From positions 868,001 through 932,000 of the forward strand of contig NZ_ATUG01000003.1 in NCBI RefSeq assembly GCF_000420085.1: DNA of 64,000 bases, in the 5' to 3' direction. This document shows positions 25,104 through 34,034 of the stretch, in pieces; position 1 is the stretch's first letter, and the number at the start of each line of letters is the position of its first letter. The notes under the pieces were generated by a model. That model had not been told where the DNA came from. It saw nothing but the letters and a program-made list of their open reading frames with translations, and ran no database searches. The stretch comes from Desulfospira joergensenii DSM 10085 (GTDB lineage Bacteria > Desulfobacterota > Desulfobacteria > Desulfobacterales > Desulfobacteraceae). Made by a program: the position numbers and the translations under genes.

Positions 25104-26732
25104 ATGATTCATACAAAAGAAACTTTAAAAGAACTCGAGGATCGGTGCCTGCTCCTGGAAAACCGATGCACTGGCTATGTAAAAGCGCTAAAAGCAATAA
25201 ATCAGGACCTTGAAGAACAGGTCGCCAAATTGAAAAATTCAGAACGGATCATTCAGGAAAGTGAGGCCAAATTCCGTAAAATTTTCAAGTATGCCCCTTT
25301 TGGTGCGTCCTTAAATGATCTTGAGGGAAATGTCCGTTTGGCGAATCGAGCGCTGTGTAATATGATGGGCTACTCAAAAGATGAACTTGAGAAAATGCAT
25401 TTTTCCCAAATCACCCATCCGGAGGACCAAAATCCCAACCTGAATCTGTTCAATAAACTAAGATCAAATGAGATCGGTCACTACGACATGGAAAAAAGAT
25501 ATATCCGGAAATCAGGCGAAATATTCTGGGCAAGCCTGGGGGTTATCCTTGTGGAAGACAGCCAAACGGATGAAAAGATGATTATCGCAATGATTGAGGA
25601 TATTTCAAAGCAAAAGAAAATCGAACAGGAACTGAAGGCGCATCGGGATAATCTTGAGACAATCGTGGCGGAAAGAACCTCTGAAATACAATTGCTCAAG
25701 GATCGGTTACAGGCTGAAAACATACTCCTTAAACAGGAGTTGGCCGATTCTCACCGCTATGGAACAATTATCGGCCAGAGCCGGTCAATGAAAAATATTA
25801 TATCGCAGATAGAACTTGTGTCACCCACCGGGTCCAACGTGCTCATCCAAGGAGAATCGGGCACAGGCAAAGAACTGGTTGCCCGTGAAATTCATAAACA
25901 CAGCAGCCGGAAAGCATCTGCATTTGTAAGAGTCAATTGTGCTGCAATTCCAAAAGACCTTTATGAAAGTGAGTTCTTCGGCCATGTAAAAGGGGCATAC
26001 ACTGGAGCTGTTAAAGACAGGATCGGCCGGTTTGAGGCGGCTGATGGCGGAACCATTTTTCTGGATGAGGTCGGTGAAATACCATTGTCGCTTCAAAGCA
26101 AACTGCTGCGCGTGCTCCAGGAAGGAGAATATGAACGCCTGGGTGAGGAAAAGACACGAAAAGTAAATGTCCGCCTAATTGCTGCCACCAATAAGAATTT
26201 AAAAGAGGAGGTTAAAAACAAAACATTCAGGGACGATCTTTTTTACCGTCTGAATGTCTTTCCCATTCATATCGATCCGCTCAGGAACCGAATAGATGAT
26301 ATTCCGCTGCTGGCCGAGCATTTTACCCACAGGCTTTCAAGAGCAATGAACCGTCCCAGACCGGACTTGACGCAAGCCAACGTAATGGATCTGCAATCTT
26401 ATGACTGGCCGGGCAATGTCCGTGAGCTTGAGAATGCTGTTGAACGGGCAATGATTTTATCAAAATCCAACCGTTTGAATTTTAGCTCAATACTTGAACG
26501 GGAAGACAACTCTTTTATACCAGAACACACGGCTTTTCCAACAATGCTGCCGGATGGGATCCTGTCTGCCAATGATCTTCAGCTATTGGAACGAGAAAAT
26601 ATGATCCGGGCTTTGCGGTATTGTAATTGGAAAATTTACAATGAAGACGGCGCGGCAAAGCTTATAGGCATTAAACCGACAACGCTGATTGAAAGAATGA
26701 AACGGATGAAGATAAAAAAGCCAGGGAAATAA
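25104..26732 (+). CDS. PAS-domain sigma-54-dependent transcriptional activator
   Basis: A 542-residue enhancer-binding protein. Residues 1-55 are a coiled coil, about 56-172 a PAS domain (FRKIFKYAPFGASLNDLEGNVRLANRALCNMMGYS), then a second coiled coil. The AAA+ domain spans about 225-455: Walker A GESGTGKE, sigma-54 contact loop GAYTGA (usual GAFTGA; Tyr variants are known to be active), Walker B GGTIFLDEVGE, and DLFYRLNVFPI. The C-terminal helix-turn-helix is Fis-like (GAAKLIGIKPTTLIERMKRMKI). It has no receiver domain, so the PAS domain probably senses a ligand. ATG 25104 is preferred; an upstream TTG would add ten residues. Confidence 0.92.
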   Translation: MIHTKETLKELEDRCLLLENRCTGYVKALKAINQDLEEQVAKLKNSERIIQESEAKFRKIFKYAPFGASLNDLEGNVRLANRALCNMMGYSKDELEKMHFSQITHPEDQNPNLNLFNKLRSNEIGHYDMEKRYIRKSGEIFWASLGVILVEDSQTDEKMIIAMIEDISKQKKIEQELKAHRDNLETIVAERTSEIQLLKDRLQAENILLKQELADSHRYGTIIGQSRSMKNIISQIELVSPTGSNVLIQGESGTGKELVAREIHKHSSRKASAFVRVNCAAIPKDLYESEFFGHVKGAYTGAVKDRIGRFEAADGGTIFLDEVGEIPLSLQSKLLRVLQEGEYERLGEEKTRKVNVRLIAATNKNLKEEVKNKTFRDDLFYRLNVFPIHIDPLRNRIDDIPLLAEHFTHRLSRAMNRPRPDLTQANVMDLQSYDWPGNVRELENAVERAMILSKSNRLNFSSILEREDNSFIPEHTAFPTMLPDGILSANDLQLLERENMIRALRYCNWKIYNEDGAAKLIGIKPTTLIERMKRMKIKKPGK

Positions 26733-26891
26733 ACGTATTCATGCGGTTTGAAAAAATCAGCCACTGCTGTTGACACATCGTCATTAAGTAATCATCTTTT
26801 ATCCTGTTAGCATTTGATTAAAAAGTTAGGATAGCATTAAATATGCTGTCATTCTTATTCCGTCTTTATAAAGTAATCAAAGGAAAGCCAT

Positions 26892-27755
26892 ATGATTTGT
26901 GTAACAGGAAGCAGCGGAACGCTGGGTTCGGAAGTCATCCGACAACTCAGCGCCGGTAAGATATCGTACCGGGGTGCCTTTTTTTCTGAACAAAAGGCAG
27001 AAAAAGCCCGTTTGAAAGGAATTGAAGCGGTAACAATAGATTACAACCGCCCTGAGACGCTAGTGCCGGCATTTCAGGATTGCGAAAAATTATTTTTATT
27101 GGGCCCCAATACGCCTGATCAGGCAAGACTTGAGTTGAATGCGGTTGAAGCTGCGAAAGCTGCCAATGTCCGGCATATTGTGAAACAGTCCGTAATGGGG
27201 GCGCCGGCCCAGTCTTTCAGCCTGGCAAAGGTTCATTATCCGGTCGAAGTAGCCGTAAAAGAAAGCGGGATCGCCTGGACATTTCTGCGCCCGAACAGCT
27301 TCATGCAAAACCTTGTGACGTATATGGGGGAGACTATCCGGGCAGAAGATACATTTTACAGCGCAAGCAGTACAGCTGATATCAGCCATGTTGATATCCG
27401 GGATGTCGCAGCTGTGGCCCTTAAAGCCCTGACAGAAACGGGCCATGAGGGAATGGCCTACACGTTAACCGGCCCTGAGGCCTGGACTTATGATCAGGTT
27501 TCAGAGGAGCTGACAAAAGTTCTTGGCCGAAGGATCCGCCATATGAATCTTTCGCCGTCAGATTATAAAGACGGGATGCTGGCACAAGGGATGCCGGAAG
27601 AAATAGCCGATCGAATGCTGGATCTGGAACGCTATTTTCGCCAAGGGCATGCAAGCCACATCACCCGGGACATAGAACAGGTAACTGGGCAGAAAGCCAG
27701 ACAGTATGCAGATTATATCCGACAGACTGCTGATTCGGGCATCTGGGGTGAATAA
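26892..27755 (+). CDS. NmrA-like NAD(P)-binding protein
   Basis: A 287-residue NmrA/QorB-like protein, probably an NAD(P)H-dependent reductase or sensor. It has an N-terminal CVTGSSGTLGSEVIRQL, a middle NVRHIVKQSVMGA, WTFLRPNSFMQNL, and VDIRDVAAVALKAL. The catalytic Tyr-Lys pair of classical SDRs is absent, as in this group. ATG 26892 has an AAAGGAAAG site. It starts a plus-strand run of small enzymes-like genes (VOC, ABM, SnoaL-like) behind the sigma-54 activator, 159 bases away. Confidence 0.87.
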   Translation: MICVTGSSGTLGSEVIRQLSAGKISYRGAFFSEQKAEKARLKGIEAVTIDYNRPETLVPAFQDCEKLFLLGPNTPDQARLELNAVEAAKAANVRHIVKQSVMGAPAQSFSLAKVHYPVEVAVKESGIAWTFLRPNSFMQNLVTYMGETIRAEDTFYSASSTADISHVDIRDVAAVALKALTETGHEGMAYTLTGPEAWTYDQVSEELTKVLGRRIRHMNLSPSDYKDGMLAQGMPEEIADRMLDLERYFRQGHASHITRDIEQVTGQKARQYADYIRQTADSGIWGE

Positions 27756-27775
27756 AAAATTCAGGAGATCCAACA

Positions 27776-28240
27776 ATGAAAATACAAACGAAACGCCTTG
27801 GAGAAATTGTTCTAAGAAGCGATAATCCAAAAAAAATGGTGGAATTCTACCGTCAGGTCATCGGACTGGAATTGTTTGCATCGTTCGGCAGCGCAAATTT
27901 TTTAAAAATTGATGACGACTTTGAAGGGCATCCACAGTTACTGGCGATATTTGACAGAACACATGAGTACAGCGGACCGGAAAATATGCAGAAAAACAAA
28001 GCAGACTCAGGGTCCGGCACATTGCATCACTTTGCTTTTTCGCTTGATAAAGCCGCATTCAAGAAGGAGCGAAACAGACTGGAAAGCATGGGCATTGAGT
28101 TTCACTCCGGCGAGCATCCGCCGTTTGGATGGCGGTCTATCTATCTGTACGATCCTGACGGCAACTCCGTAGAACTGGTCTGTTATGAGGCTGACCTCTT
28201 TGACCCGGTTTTGAATCAACGTGTTCAACCAACAGTTTAA
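27776..28240 (+). CDS. VOC family protein (glyoxalase/dioxygenase fold)
   Basis: A 154-residue vicinal-oxygen-chelate protein. Two beta-alpha-beta-beta-beta units are seen: LGEIVLRSDNPKKMVEFYRQVIGLELF and LHHFAFSLDKAAFKKERNRLESMGIEF, then the ending IYLYDPDGNSVELVCYE with the metal-binding Glu. The His of LHHFAF is a second likely ligand. Substrate is unknown. It follows the NmrA-like gene by 20 bases. Confidence 0.88.
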   Translation: MKIQTKRLGEIVLRSDNPKKMVEFYRQVIGLELFASFGSANFLKIDDDFEGHPQLLAIFDRTHEYSGPENMQKNKADSGSGTLHHFAFSLDKAAFKKERNRLESMGIEFHSGEHPPFGWRSIYLYDPDGNSVELVCYEADLFDPVLNQRVQPTV

Positions 28241-28299
28241 TTTAAAATTTGGTTAGGTTAAAGGATCTCATAAGAAAACAAGTCGGCTTGATAAAGGAT

Positions 28300-28596
28300 A
28301 TGATAAGAATAGCTTACAAATGGAAAGTACAAAAATCCAACCAGGAAAAATTTAAAACAGCCTGGGCAAAAGCGACATCTAAAATAAGAGCGTCTAAAAA
28401 TGGTGCTCGAGGTAGCGTGCTGCTTCACAGCCACCAGGATTCCACGGAGTTTCTAACCATAGCCCGTTGGGATACAATCGAAAGCTGGCAGCAGTTCTGG
28501 AAAAGCCCGTTAAAAAAAGAAATGCAGCCTATGCATGACATAGCCGAAAGGTTATCCGTGGATGTATTTGAAGAAATAGAAGATTTTACGATTTAG
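28300..28596 (+). CDS. Antibiotic biosynthesis monooxygenase-like (ABM) domain protein
   Basis: A 98-residue small dimeric alpha-beta barrel protein. Family features are MIRIAYKWKVQKSNQEKFKTAW at the start, then GSVLLHSHQDSTEFLTIARWDTIESWQQFW. These folds act as cofactor-free oxygenases, haem-degrading enzymes or plain binding proteins; no catalytic set can be assigned. The ATG at 28300 matches the domain start; an upstream TTG would add 17 residues. It lies 59 bases behind the VOC gene. Confidence 0.78.
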   Translation: MIRIAYKWKVQKSNQEKFKTAWAKATSKIRASKNGARGSVLLHSHQDSTEFLTIARWDTIESWQQFWKSPLKKEMQPMHDIAERLSVDVFEEIEDFTI

Positions 28597-28862
28597 CAAC
28601 GCTGATGGGTTTATCTGATATCCATACGCAATTATTCTGCTCGGATATATTTTTTGTTAATGCTCGCGCACTGATCGGTTCTCCCCAAAGATTGTACCCT
28701 GAGGTTACCCCTCTAAAATGAAAGGGAACCGGTTCCATTTGCTATTGGCAAAAAAATATTTGTGGTCGGAAATACAAGCGGACATCGACCTCACCGGACG
28801 CTAAACGTGAAGCTGGATGCACGCGTTATACCTATTTTCAGACGCTCCCCAAAGGAGAAAAT

Positions 28863-29273
28863 ATGCAACCGAAAGATTTAGTGAGTATCCTCATTGATGA
28901 GGCATTCAACAAGGGAAACCTTTCCGTAATCGAAAAGGTCATTCATCCTGAGTACGAATATTGGAGCCCTCACAGTCAACTGAAAGGTATCGGTCAATTG
29001 ACAGAATTTATACGGGCATTCCGTGATGCGTTCCCTGACCTGAGCCTCAAAATTAACGATTTCTTCAGTTCTGACGACCGAACCTGTACTGCATTTACCC
29101 TCAAAGGCACCCATGAGCAAGACTTCATGGGCATTCCCGCGACTAAAAAATCAGTGGAAATTCATGGTATGGTTATTAGCCGCATAAAAGACAACAAAAT
29201 AGTGGAAGATAGAGAGCTTCTTGATAATTTAACCTTTTTCCAGCAACTTGGTATCGTTCCTGATATCTCTTAG
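28863..29273 (+). CDS. SnoaL-like ester cyclase-type protein
   Basis: A 136-residue protein of the SnoaL-like/NTF2-like fold. It shows LIDEAFNKGNLSVIEKVIHPEYEYWSP, FRDAFPDLSLKINDFFSSDDRTCTAFTLKGTHEQDFMGIPAT, and VEIHGMVISRIKDNKIVEDRELLDNL, a pattern common to ester cyclase family entries. In polyketide pathways SnoaL closes rings, but most stand-alone members have no known substrate. ATG 28863 has a good AAAGGAG site. The 266 bases before it hold no gene that I can support. Confidence 0.85.
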   Translation: MQPKDLVSILIDEAFNKGNLSVIEKVIHPEYEYWSPHSQLKGIGQLTEFIRAFRDAFPDLSLKINDFFSSDDRTCTAFTLKGTHEQDFMGIPATKKSVEIHGMVISRIKDNKIVEDRELLDNLTFFQQLGIVPDIS

Positions 29274-29741
29274 CTTTATTATTGACGATTGAAGTGAGAC
29301 ACAAAACAAATGAAGACGATGCAAAAAACCGCGCGACGGATCAGCAACGTTGATGCATTTTTGTCCTATATAAAAATTTTACACGGTACAAATCTGCTGA
29401 AAATACCTTTTGAATTCACGACATTTTTTTAACCTAAAAAACTGACTTTCAGTGGATTTTTGAGGAAAAGTAGACTCCACAATTTGTCAATCAAAGCTCA
29501 GATTTTCGATCTCGCTTCAACCACAACATCTCGGGGTTGAGCTTTTGGAGAAGAATCAGTTCAATACACATAATCCTTCATATGCCGGAAAGCATAAAAC
29601 TCTTTCCTGTCTCCACCAGGGAAAGATTCCTCCTTTCTTGCTTATTTTCCGGCAGAGATAAGCACCCCAGAAAAGGTTAACAAACCACCTAAACTCCTTC
29701 AGCCTTCAGGCTATCCACCTTCATTTTACACAAATTTTACA
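29274..29741. other. Gap before the PfaC-like gene, with nested inverted repeats
   Basis: No gene seen. TGCCGGAAA (29583-29591) and its reverse complement TTTCCGGCA (29646-29654) enclose a second pair, CTTTCC and GGAAAG, so the transcript could fold into a branched hairpin. An AT-rich TTTACACAAATTTTACA precedes the ATG at 29742. The word AGCAACGTTGATG (29342) echoes AGCAACGCTGATG just after the stop at 28596. Base composition returns to the GC-rich norm after this gap. Confidence 0.45.
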
Positions 29742-32700
29742 ATGATTGCCTTGATTTCACAGGGGTTCTCCTTTATACCACCCCCTATGAAATCAAAGGG
29801 GGATCAAAAAGGCCTGCCTCCCGTTGCCGTGGTGTCCATGGCCGGGGTTTTTCCCGGGGCAGGCTGCACAGACGACTTTCTAACCAATATCCTGGAAAAC
29901 AGAGAATCCATTATCCGGGTGCCTGAATCCCGATGGATAGCTCCGCCGGGAATCATGGTTCAAAAAGATCCTAAACCGGACCGGGCCGTTTCAGACCGGG
30001 CCGGCCTGATCACCAATTTTCAATTTGATCCCCATGGGTTTCTGATCGATAAAGATATCCTGGCCCCCCTGGACCTGGTCCATCACCTGGTCCTCCACAC
30101 GGGACAAAGGGCCTTTGAAGACTGCTACTCCAATCCGGATCTCAAACAGAGGACCGGGGTGATCCTGGCCGCCATCTCCCTTCCCACGGATACTGCCTCA
30201 GATCTTTCCCTGGACCTTCTCACCGGAAAAGGTCCGGACCTGGTTTCGCCCCTGGATGCATGCCGGGCTTCGGTGGTATCGGGGCCTGCCGCCATCCTGG
30301 CCCGGGCCATGGGATTGGGGGGCGGCAGCTTTACCCTGGATGCGGCATGCGCCTCATCCCTGGTGGCTCTCAAACTGGCCTGTGAGCACCTGAGCCTGAA
30401 AAAAGCCGATATCATGGTGGCCGGCGGGGTATCCAGGCCCGACTCCCTCTACACCCAGGTGGGATTTTCCCAGCTCAAGGCCCTGTCTGCATCGGGCTGC
30501 TGCGCCCCCTTTGACCGGAATGCCGACGGCCTGGTCGTGGGGGAAGGATGCGGCATCATGGTCCTAAAAAGGCTGGAGGATGCCCTGGAATGCGGAGACA
30601 ATATCCTGGGGATTATCCGTGGGGCCGGGGTCTCCAACGATATCGAGGGGAACCTGGTGGGACCGGCCTCGGAAGGCCAGATCCGGGCCATGGCCGCGGC
30701 CTATGAATCCGCCGGATGGACCCCGGATCAGATCGAGTACATGGAATGCCACGGCACAGGCACTCCCGTGGGGGACCGGGTGGAGACCCAAAGCATAAAG
30801 AGCCTTCTGGACATTTATTCCTGCCCGGATCATCCCCTTTCCATTGGGTCTGTCAAGTCCATGGTGGGTCATCTGCTCACCGCTGCGAACGCGGCATCTT
30901 TTATCAAGACCCTGGGGGCTATGAACCGCAAGTTTCTTCCCCCTTCCCTCAATTTTTCCTCCTTTCCCGAAAACAGCCCCCTGGCCGAAACCCGGGTGAG
31001 GGTCCAGACCAAGCCCGAGGAATGGAAGGCCCAAGGCCCCGGTCAGACCCGGAAAGCCGCAATATCCGGATTCGGGTTCGGGGGCATCAACGCCCATATC
31101 CTGGTGGAGGAGTATTCAAGCCGGGCCCCTCTCCACTTTGTCCCGGCTGGCCTTCCCCGGATCCGGCCCTGCGCCGTCATCGGGATGGATGTCTTTACCC
31201 GGGACTGCCAGGGTCTGGCAGATTTTTCCGATCTTGTCTTCGGGAAAAAAGAGCCCCGTTCCTCCGGGCCCGGAACTCGGTGGCTCCGGGACGATATTGA
31301 GGGAACGGACTTGACCTCTTTGGAAACCCTTTTCATGGAAGACTTCTCCATCGGGCTCGGGGAATTCCACATCCCCCCCAATCAGATGGAGGACATCCTT
31401 GCCCAGCACCTCATCCTGCTCAAGGCAGCCAAAGGGGCCCTGGAGGACGCGGGTATTTCGCCAAGACCCGAAAACGGATCCCTGAGGACCCGGACCGGGT
31501 GCGCCATCGGCATTGACTTTGACTTTAATGCAGCCAATTTTTTCCTGCGCTGGAACCTGGAAGGCCGGGGCCTCGGACATGAAAAAGAGATCCTGGACAT
31601 CTTAAGCCCTCCCCTTACATTCAACCGGACCCTGGGCGCCCTGGGCGGCATTGTGGCCTCAAGGGCGGCCCGGGAATTCCAGCTGGGCGGCCCCTGCTTT
31701 ACCCTGTCCGCCGGCCCGGCTTCCGGGATGAAGGCGGTTGAAACCGCTCTGATCTCCCTGGGTTCCGGTGAGACAGATACCTTTATCTGCGGATGCGTGG
31801 ACATGGCCGGAGACTTTCGCCACTTTCTGCTCAACCGGGCAGCCCGGCCCTTTGATTCGATCCGGCCCACTGAAGGGGCCGGGGCGATTGTGCTCAAACC
31901 CCTGGATCAGGCCCTCAGGGACGGGGACCGGATCTACGGCCTCATCCAAGGGACTAGCGGGGGAAGCGGCAGCGAAATTCCCGGGGAAGATCCCTCCCAG
32001 ACCACCCTGGCAACGGATATCTACCGGGATTCCCTGGAAAGCCTTCTGACCCGGACCCATACCCGGTTCCGGGATATCGCATTCATGGAAACCGCCACCG
32101 CCGGAACCGGCCCGACCGGCCGGGCCGAAGCCCGGGCCCTTGGGGATCTGGCTATGGGACACCCCCGGGATACCCTGCTGAATCTGGGGTCAAGCCTGAC
32201 GGCCCTGGGGGACGGCCGGACCGTTTCAGGATTGTTTTCCATCATCAAAACAGCCCTCTGCCTGCACTGCCGGAGCCTGCCCGGCAATAGTCTGCCCGGG
32301 ACATCCGCCTTTTCCGAACTGCCTTTGGACCGGTTCAGCCTTTCCCAGACTGAAGCCTCCTGGGAGCCGGACAGGAAAAATCCCAAAAGGGCAGTGGCCG
32401 CCGCCCTGACCCCGGACGGGACCTGCGCCCATGTTCTTCTGGAGGAAGCGGCAGACAGCCCTACCGCCCATCTCCTTCAAAGGTCCTTGAAACCCGGTGA
32501 AAAACGAATGAAGATCAAAACCGGCCGACCGCCCCTTTCAGGCGAAATGATCCAATGGCTCCGAAAAGCCTCAGGCCATGACCCTCAGGACAAGCCCATG
32601 GAAGAATCTTTGGTCCCTTCCCCTGAACAGGCCGGGCTTCCTGACCCCGGCCTCATTGCCAGGGGCTCCCAGGCCACGGCCCGGGCCCATGAAAAATTCC

Positions 32701-34034
32701 TTGAATTCTCCCGGCGGAACATGGCTCTTATGGAAGAACAATTTGCCCAACTGACCCGGCACGCCCAAGGGGTGATAAAGGAACCGGAAGACCTTCCGAA
32801 TCCCGGACCGGCGGATCCTGCGCCGGCCCCCCTGCTGGACAGGGACAAATGCCTGGAGTTTGCCGTGGGAAAAGCCGGAGATGTTCTGGGGCCTGAATTC
32901 GACATCATCGACACTTATCCGGTGAGGGTGAGGCTGCCGGCGGAACCCCTGATGCTGGTGGACCGGATCATGGCCATTGAAGGGAAGACCTGCTCCCTGG
33001 GACCGGGAAAGATCATTACCCAGCACGATGTAAAGGAAAAGGCCTGGTACCTGGACGGCGGCAAGGCCCCGGTATCCATCTCCATTGAGGCGGGCCAGGC
33101 AGACCTGTTCCTCTGCTCCTATCTGGGCATTGACCATGCCATTCAGGGCAGGCGCAAGTACAGGCTCCTGGATGCAAAGGTGACCTTTCACAGGGAGCTG
33201 CCAAACCCGGGGGAAACCATTGAGTACCACATTGAAATCGACCGGTTCCTGAAACAGGGGGAGATCTATCTTTTCTTCTTCCATTACAGGGGCTTTATCC
33301 AGGGCCGGCCCTTTATCTCTATGCGGGAGGGGTGTGCCGGTTTTTTCACGGAACAGGAGGTGGAAAATTCAGGGGGCATCATCCTGACCCGGGAAGATCA
33401 GGAAAAAATCCCGGCAAAGGATACCTTTGCTCCCCTGGTAAAGGTGGAACAGACCTCCTTTTCCGACGAAAAAATCGAGGCCCTGCGCCGGGGGAATCTG
33501 GAACAGGCCTTTGGCCCGGAGTTCAGGGGAGTTGCCCTGGGTGAGGGGCAGAGGCTGCCCGGCGGTCGGATGCACCTCATCGACCGGGTTCTTGATTTGA
33601 ATTCCCGGGGAGGACGGTTTGGGATGGGATCCATCACGGCAGAGGCGGACATCCATCCCGACGACTGGTTTCTGACCTGTCATTTCATAGATGACATGGT
33701 CATGCCCGGCACCCTGATGTACGAATGTTGCGCCCATGCCCTGCGGATCTTTGTCCAGAGAATGGGCTGGATCAGCCCGGATCCCCATGGGGGATTTGAT
33801 GTGCTGCCCAACAATGAAAGCGACCTGAAATGCCGGGGGCCGGTGACCCCTGCCACCCGGAAGGCCAGGTATGAAATAGAAATAAAAGAGATGGGGTATG
33901 ATCCCCAACCCTATGTGATTGCAGATGCCCACATGTTTTCCGATGGCCTGAGAATCGTTCTTTACCGGGACATGGGAATGAGGCTTGCGGGTGTCACCAG
34001 GCAGGACCTGGAAGATTTTTGGAGAAAAAAATGA
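29742..34034 (+). CDS. PfaC-like polyketide/fatty-acid synthase: KS-CLF-DH-DH
   Basis: A 1430-residue multidomain protein. Residues of about 25-450 are an active ketosynthase with DAACASS (Cys203), ECHGTGTPVGD (His337) and KSMVGHL (His377). Residues of about 470-910 are a second KS-fold whose catalytic Cys and His are lost (SAGPASG near 656-662), i.e. a chain-length-factor domain. About 1035-1430 hold two FabA-like hot-dog domains; the second keeps CHFIDDMVMPG with His1314. This order matches PfaC of polyunsaturated fatty acid synthases, but no acyl carrier, acyltransferase, ketoreductase or enoylreductase lies nearby. It overlaps oleA by four bases. Neither ATG 29742 nor 29787 has a clear ribosome site. 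Confidence 0.85.
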   Translation: MIALISQGFSFIPPPMKSKGDQKGLPPVAVVSMAGVFPGAGCTDDFLTNILENRESIIRVPESRWIAPPGIMVQKDPKPDRAVSDRAGLITNFQFDPHGFLIDKDILAPLDLVHHLVLHTGQRAFEDCYSNPDLKQRTGVILAAISLPTDTASDLSLDLLTGKGPDLVSPLDACRASVVSGPAAILARAMGLGGGSFTLDAACASSLVALKLACEHLSLKKADIMVAGGVSRPDSLYTQVGFSQLKALSASGCCAPFDRNADGLVVGEGCGIMVLKRLEDALECGDNILGIIRGAGVSNDIEGNLVGPASEGQIRAMAAAYESAGWTPDQIEYMECHGTGTPVGDRVETQSIKSLLDIYSCPDHPLSIGSVKSMVGHLLTAANAASFIKTLGAMNRKFLPPSLNFSSFPENSPLAETRVRVQTKPEEWKAQGPGQTRKAAISGFGFGGINAHILVEEYSSRAPLHFVPAGLPRIRPCAVIGMDVFTRDCQGLADFSDLVFGKKEPRSSGPGTRWLRDDIEGTDLTSLETLFMEDFSIGLGEFHIPPNQMEDILAQHLILLKAAKGALEDAGISPRPENGSLRTRTGCAIGIDFDFNAANFFLRWNLEGRGLGHEKEILDILSPPLTFNRTLGALGGIVASRAAREFQLGGPCFTLSAGPASGMKAVETALISLGSGETDTFICGCVDMAGDFRHFLLNRAARPFDSIRPTEGAGAIVLKPLDQALRDGDRIYGLIQGTSGGSGSEIPGEDPSQTTLATDIYRDSLESLLTRTHTRFRDIAFMETATAGTGPTGRAEARALGDLAMGHPRDTLLNLGSSLTALGDGRTVSGLFSIIKTALCLHCRSLPGNSLPGTSAFSELPLDRFSLSQTEASWEPDRKNPKRAVAAALTPDGTCAHVLLEEAADSPTAHLLQRSLKPGEKRMKIKTGRPPLSGEMIQWLRKASGHDPQDKPMEESLVPSPEQAGLPDPGLIARGSQATARAHEKFLEFSRRNMALMEEQFAQLTRHAQGVIKEPEDLPNPGPADPAPAPLLDRDKCLEFAVGKAGDVLGPEFDIIDTYPVRVRLPAEPLMLVDRIMAIEGKTCSLGPGKIITQHDVKEKAWYLDGGKAPVSISIEAGQADLFLCSYLGIDHAIQGRRKYRLLDAKVTFHRELPNPGETIEYHIEIDRFLKQGEIYLFFFHYRGFIQGRPFISMREGCAGFFTEQEVENSGGIILTREDQEKIPAKDTFAPLVKVEQTSFSDEKIEALRRGNLEQAFGPEFRGVALGEGQRLPGGRMHLIDRVLDLNSRGGRFGMGSITAEADIHPDDWFLTCHFIDDMVMPGTLMYECCAHALRIFVQRMGWISPDPHGGFDVLPNNESDLKCRGPVTPATRKARYEIEIKEMGYDPQPYVIADAHMFSDGLRIVLYRDMGMRLAGVTRQDLEDFWRKK

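Noticed and set aside
26733..26891. Sigma-54 promoter before the NmrA-like gene
   Set aside because: No GG and GC pair at ten-base spacing was found; only a weak TTGACA without a good -10 is present.
28597..29360. Integron-type attC sites around the SnoaL-like gene
   Set aside because: Two similar words (AGCAACGYTGATG) follow small genes, but neither fits the RYYYAAC/GTTRRRY core pattern, neighbouring genes point both ways and there is no integrase.
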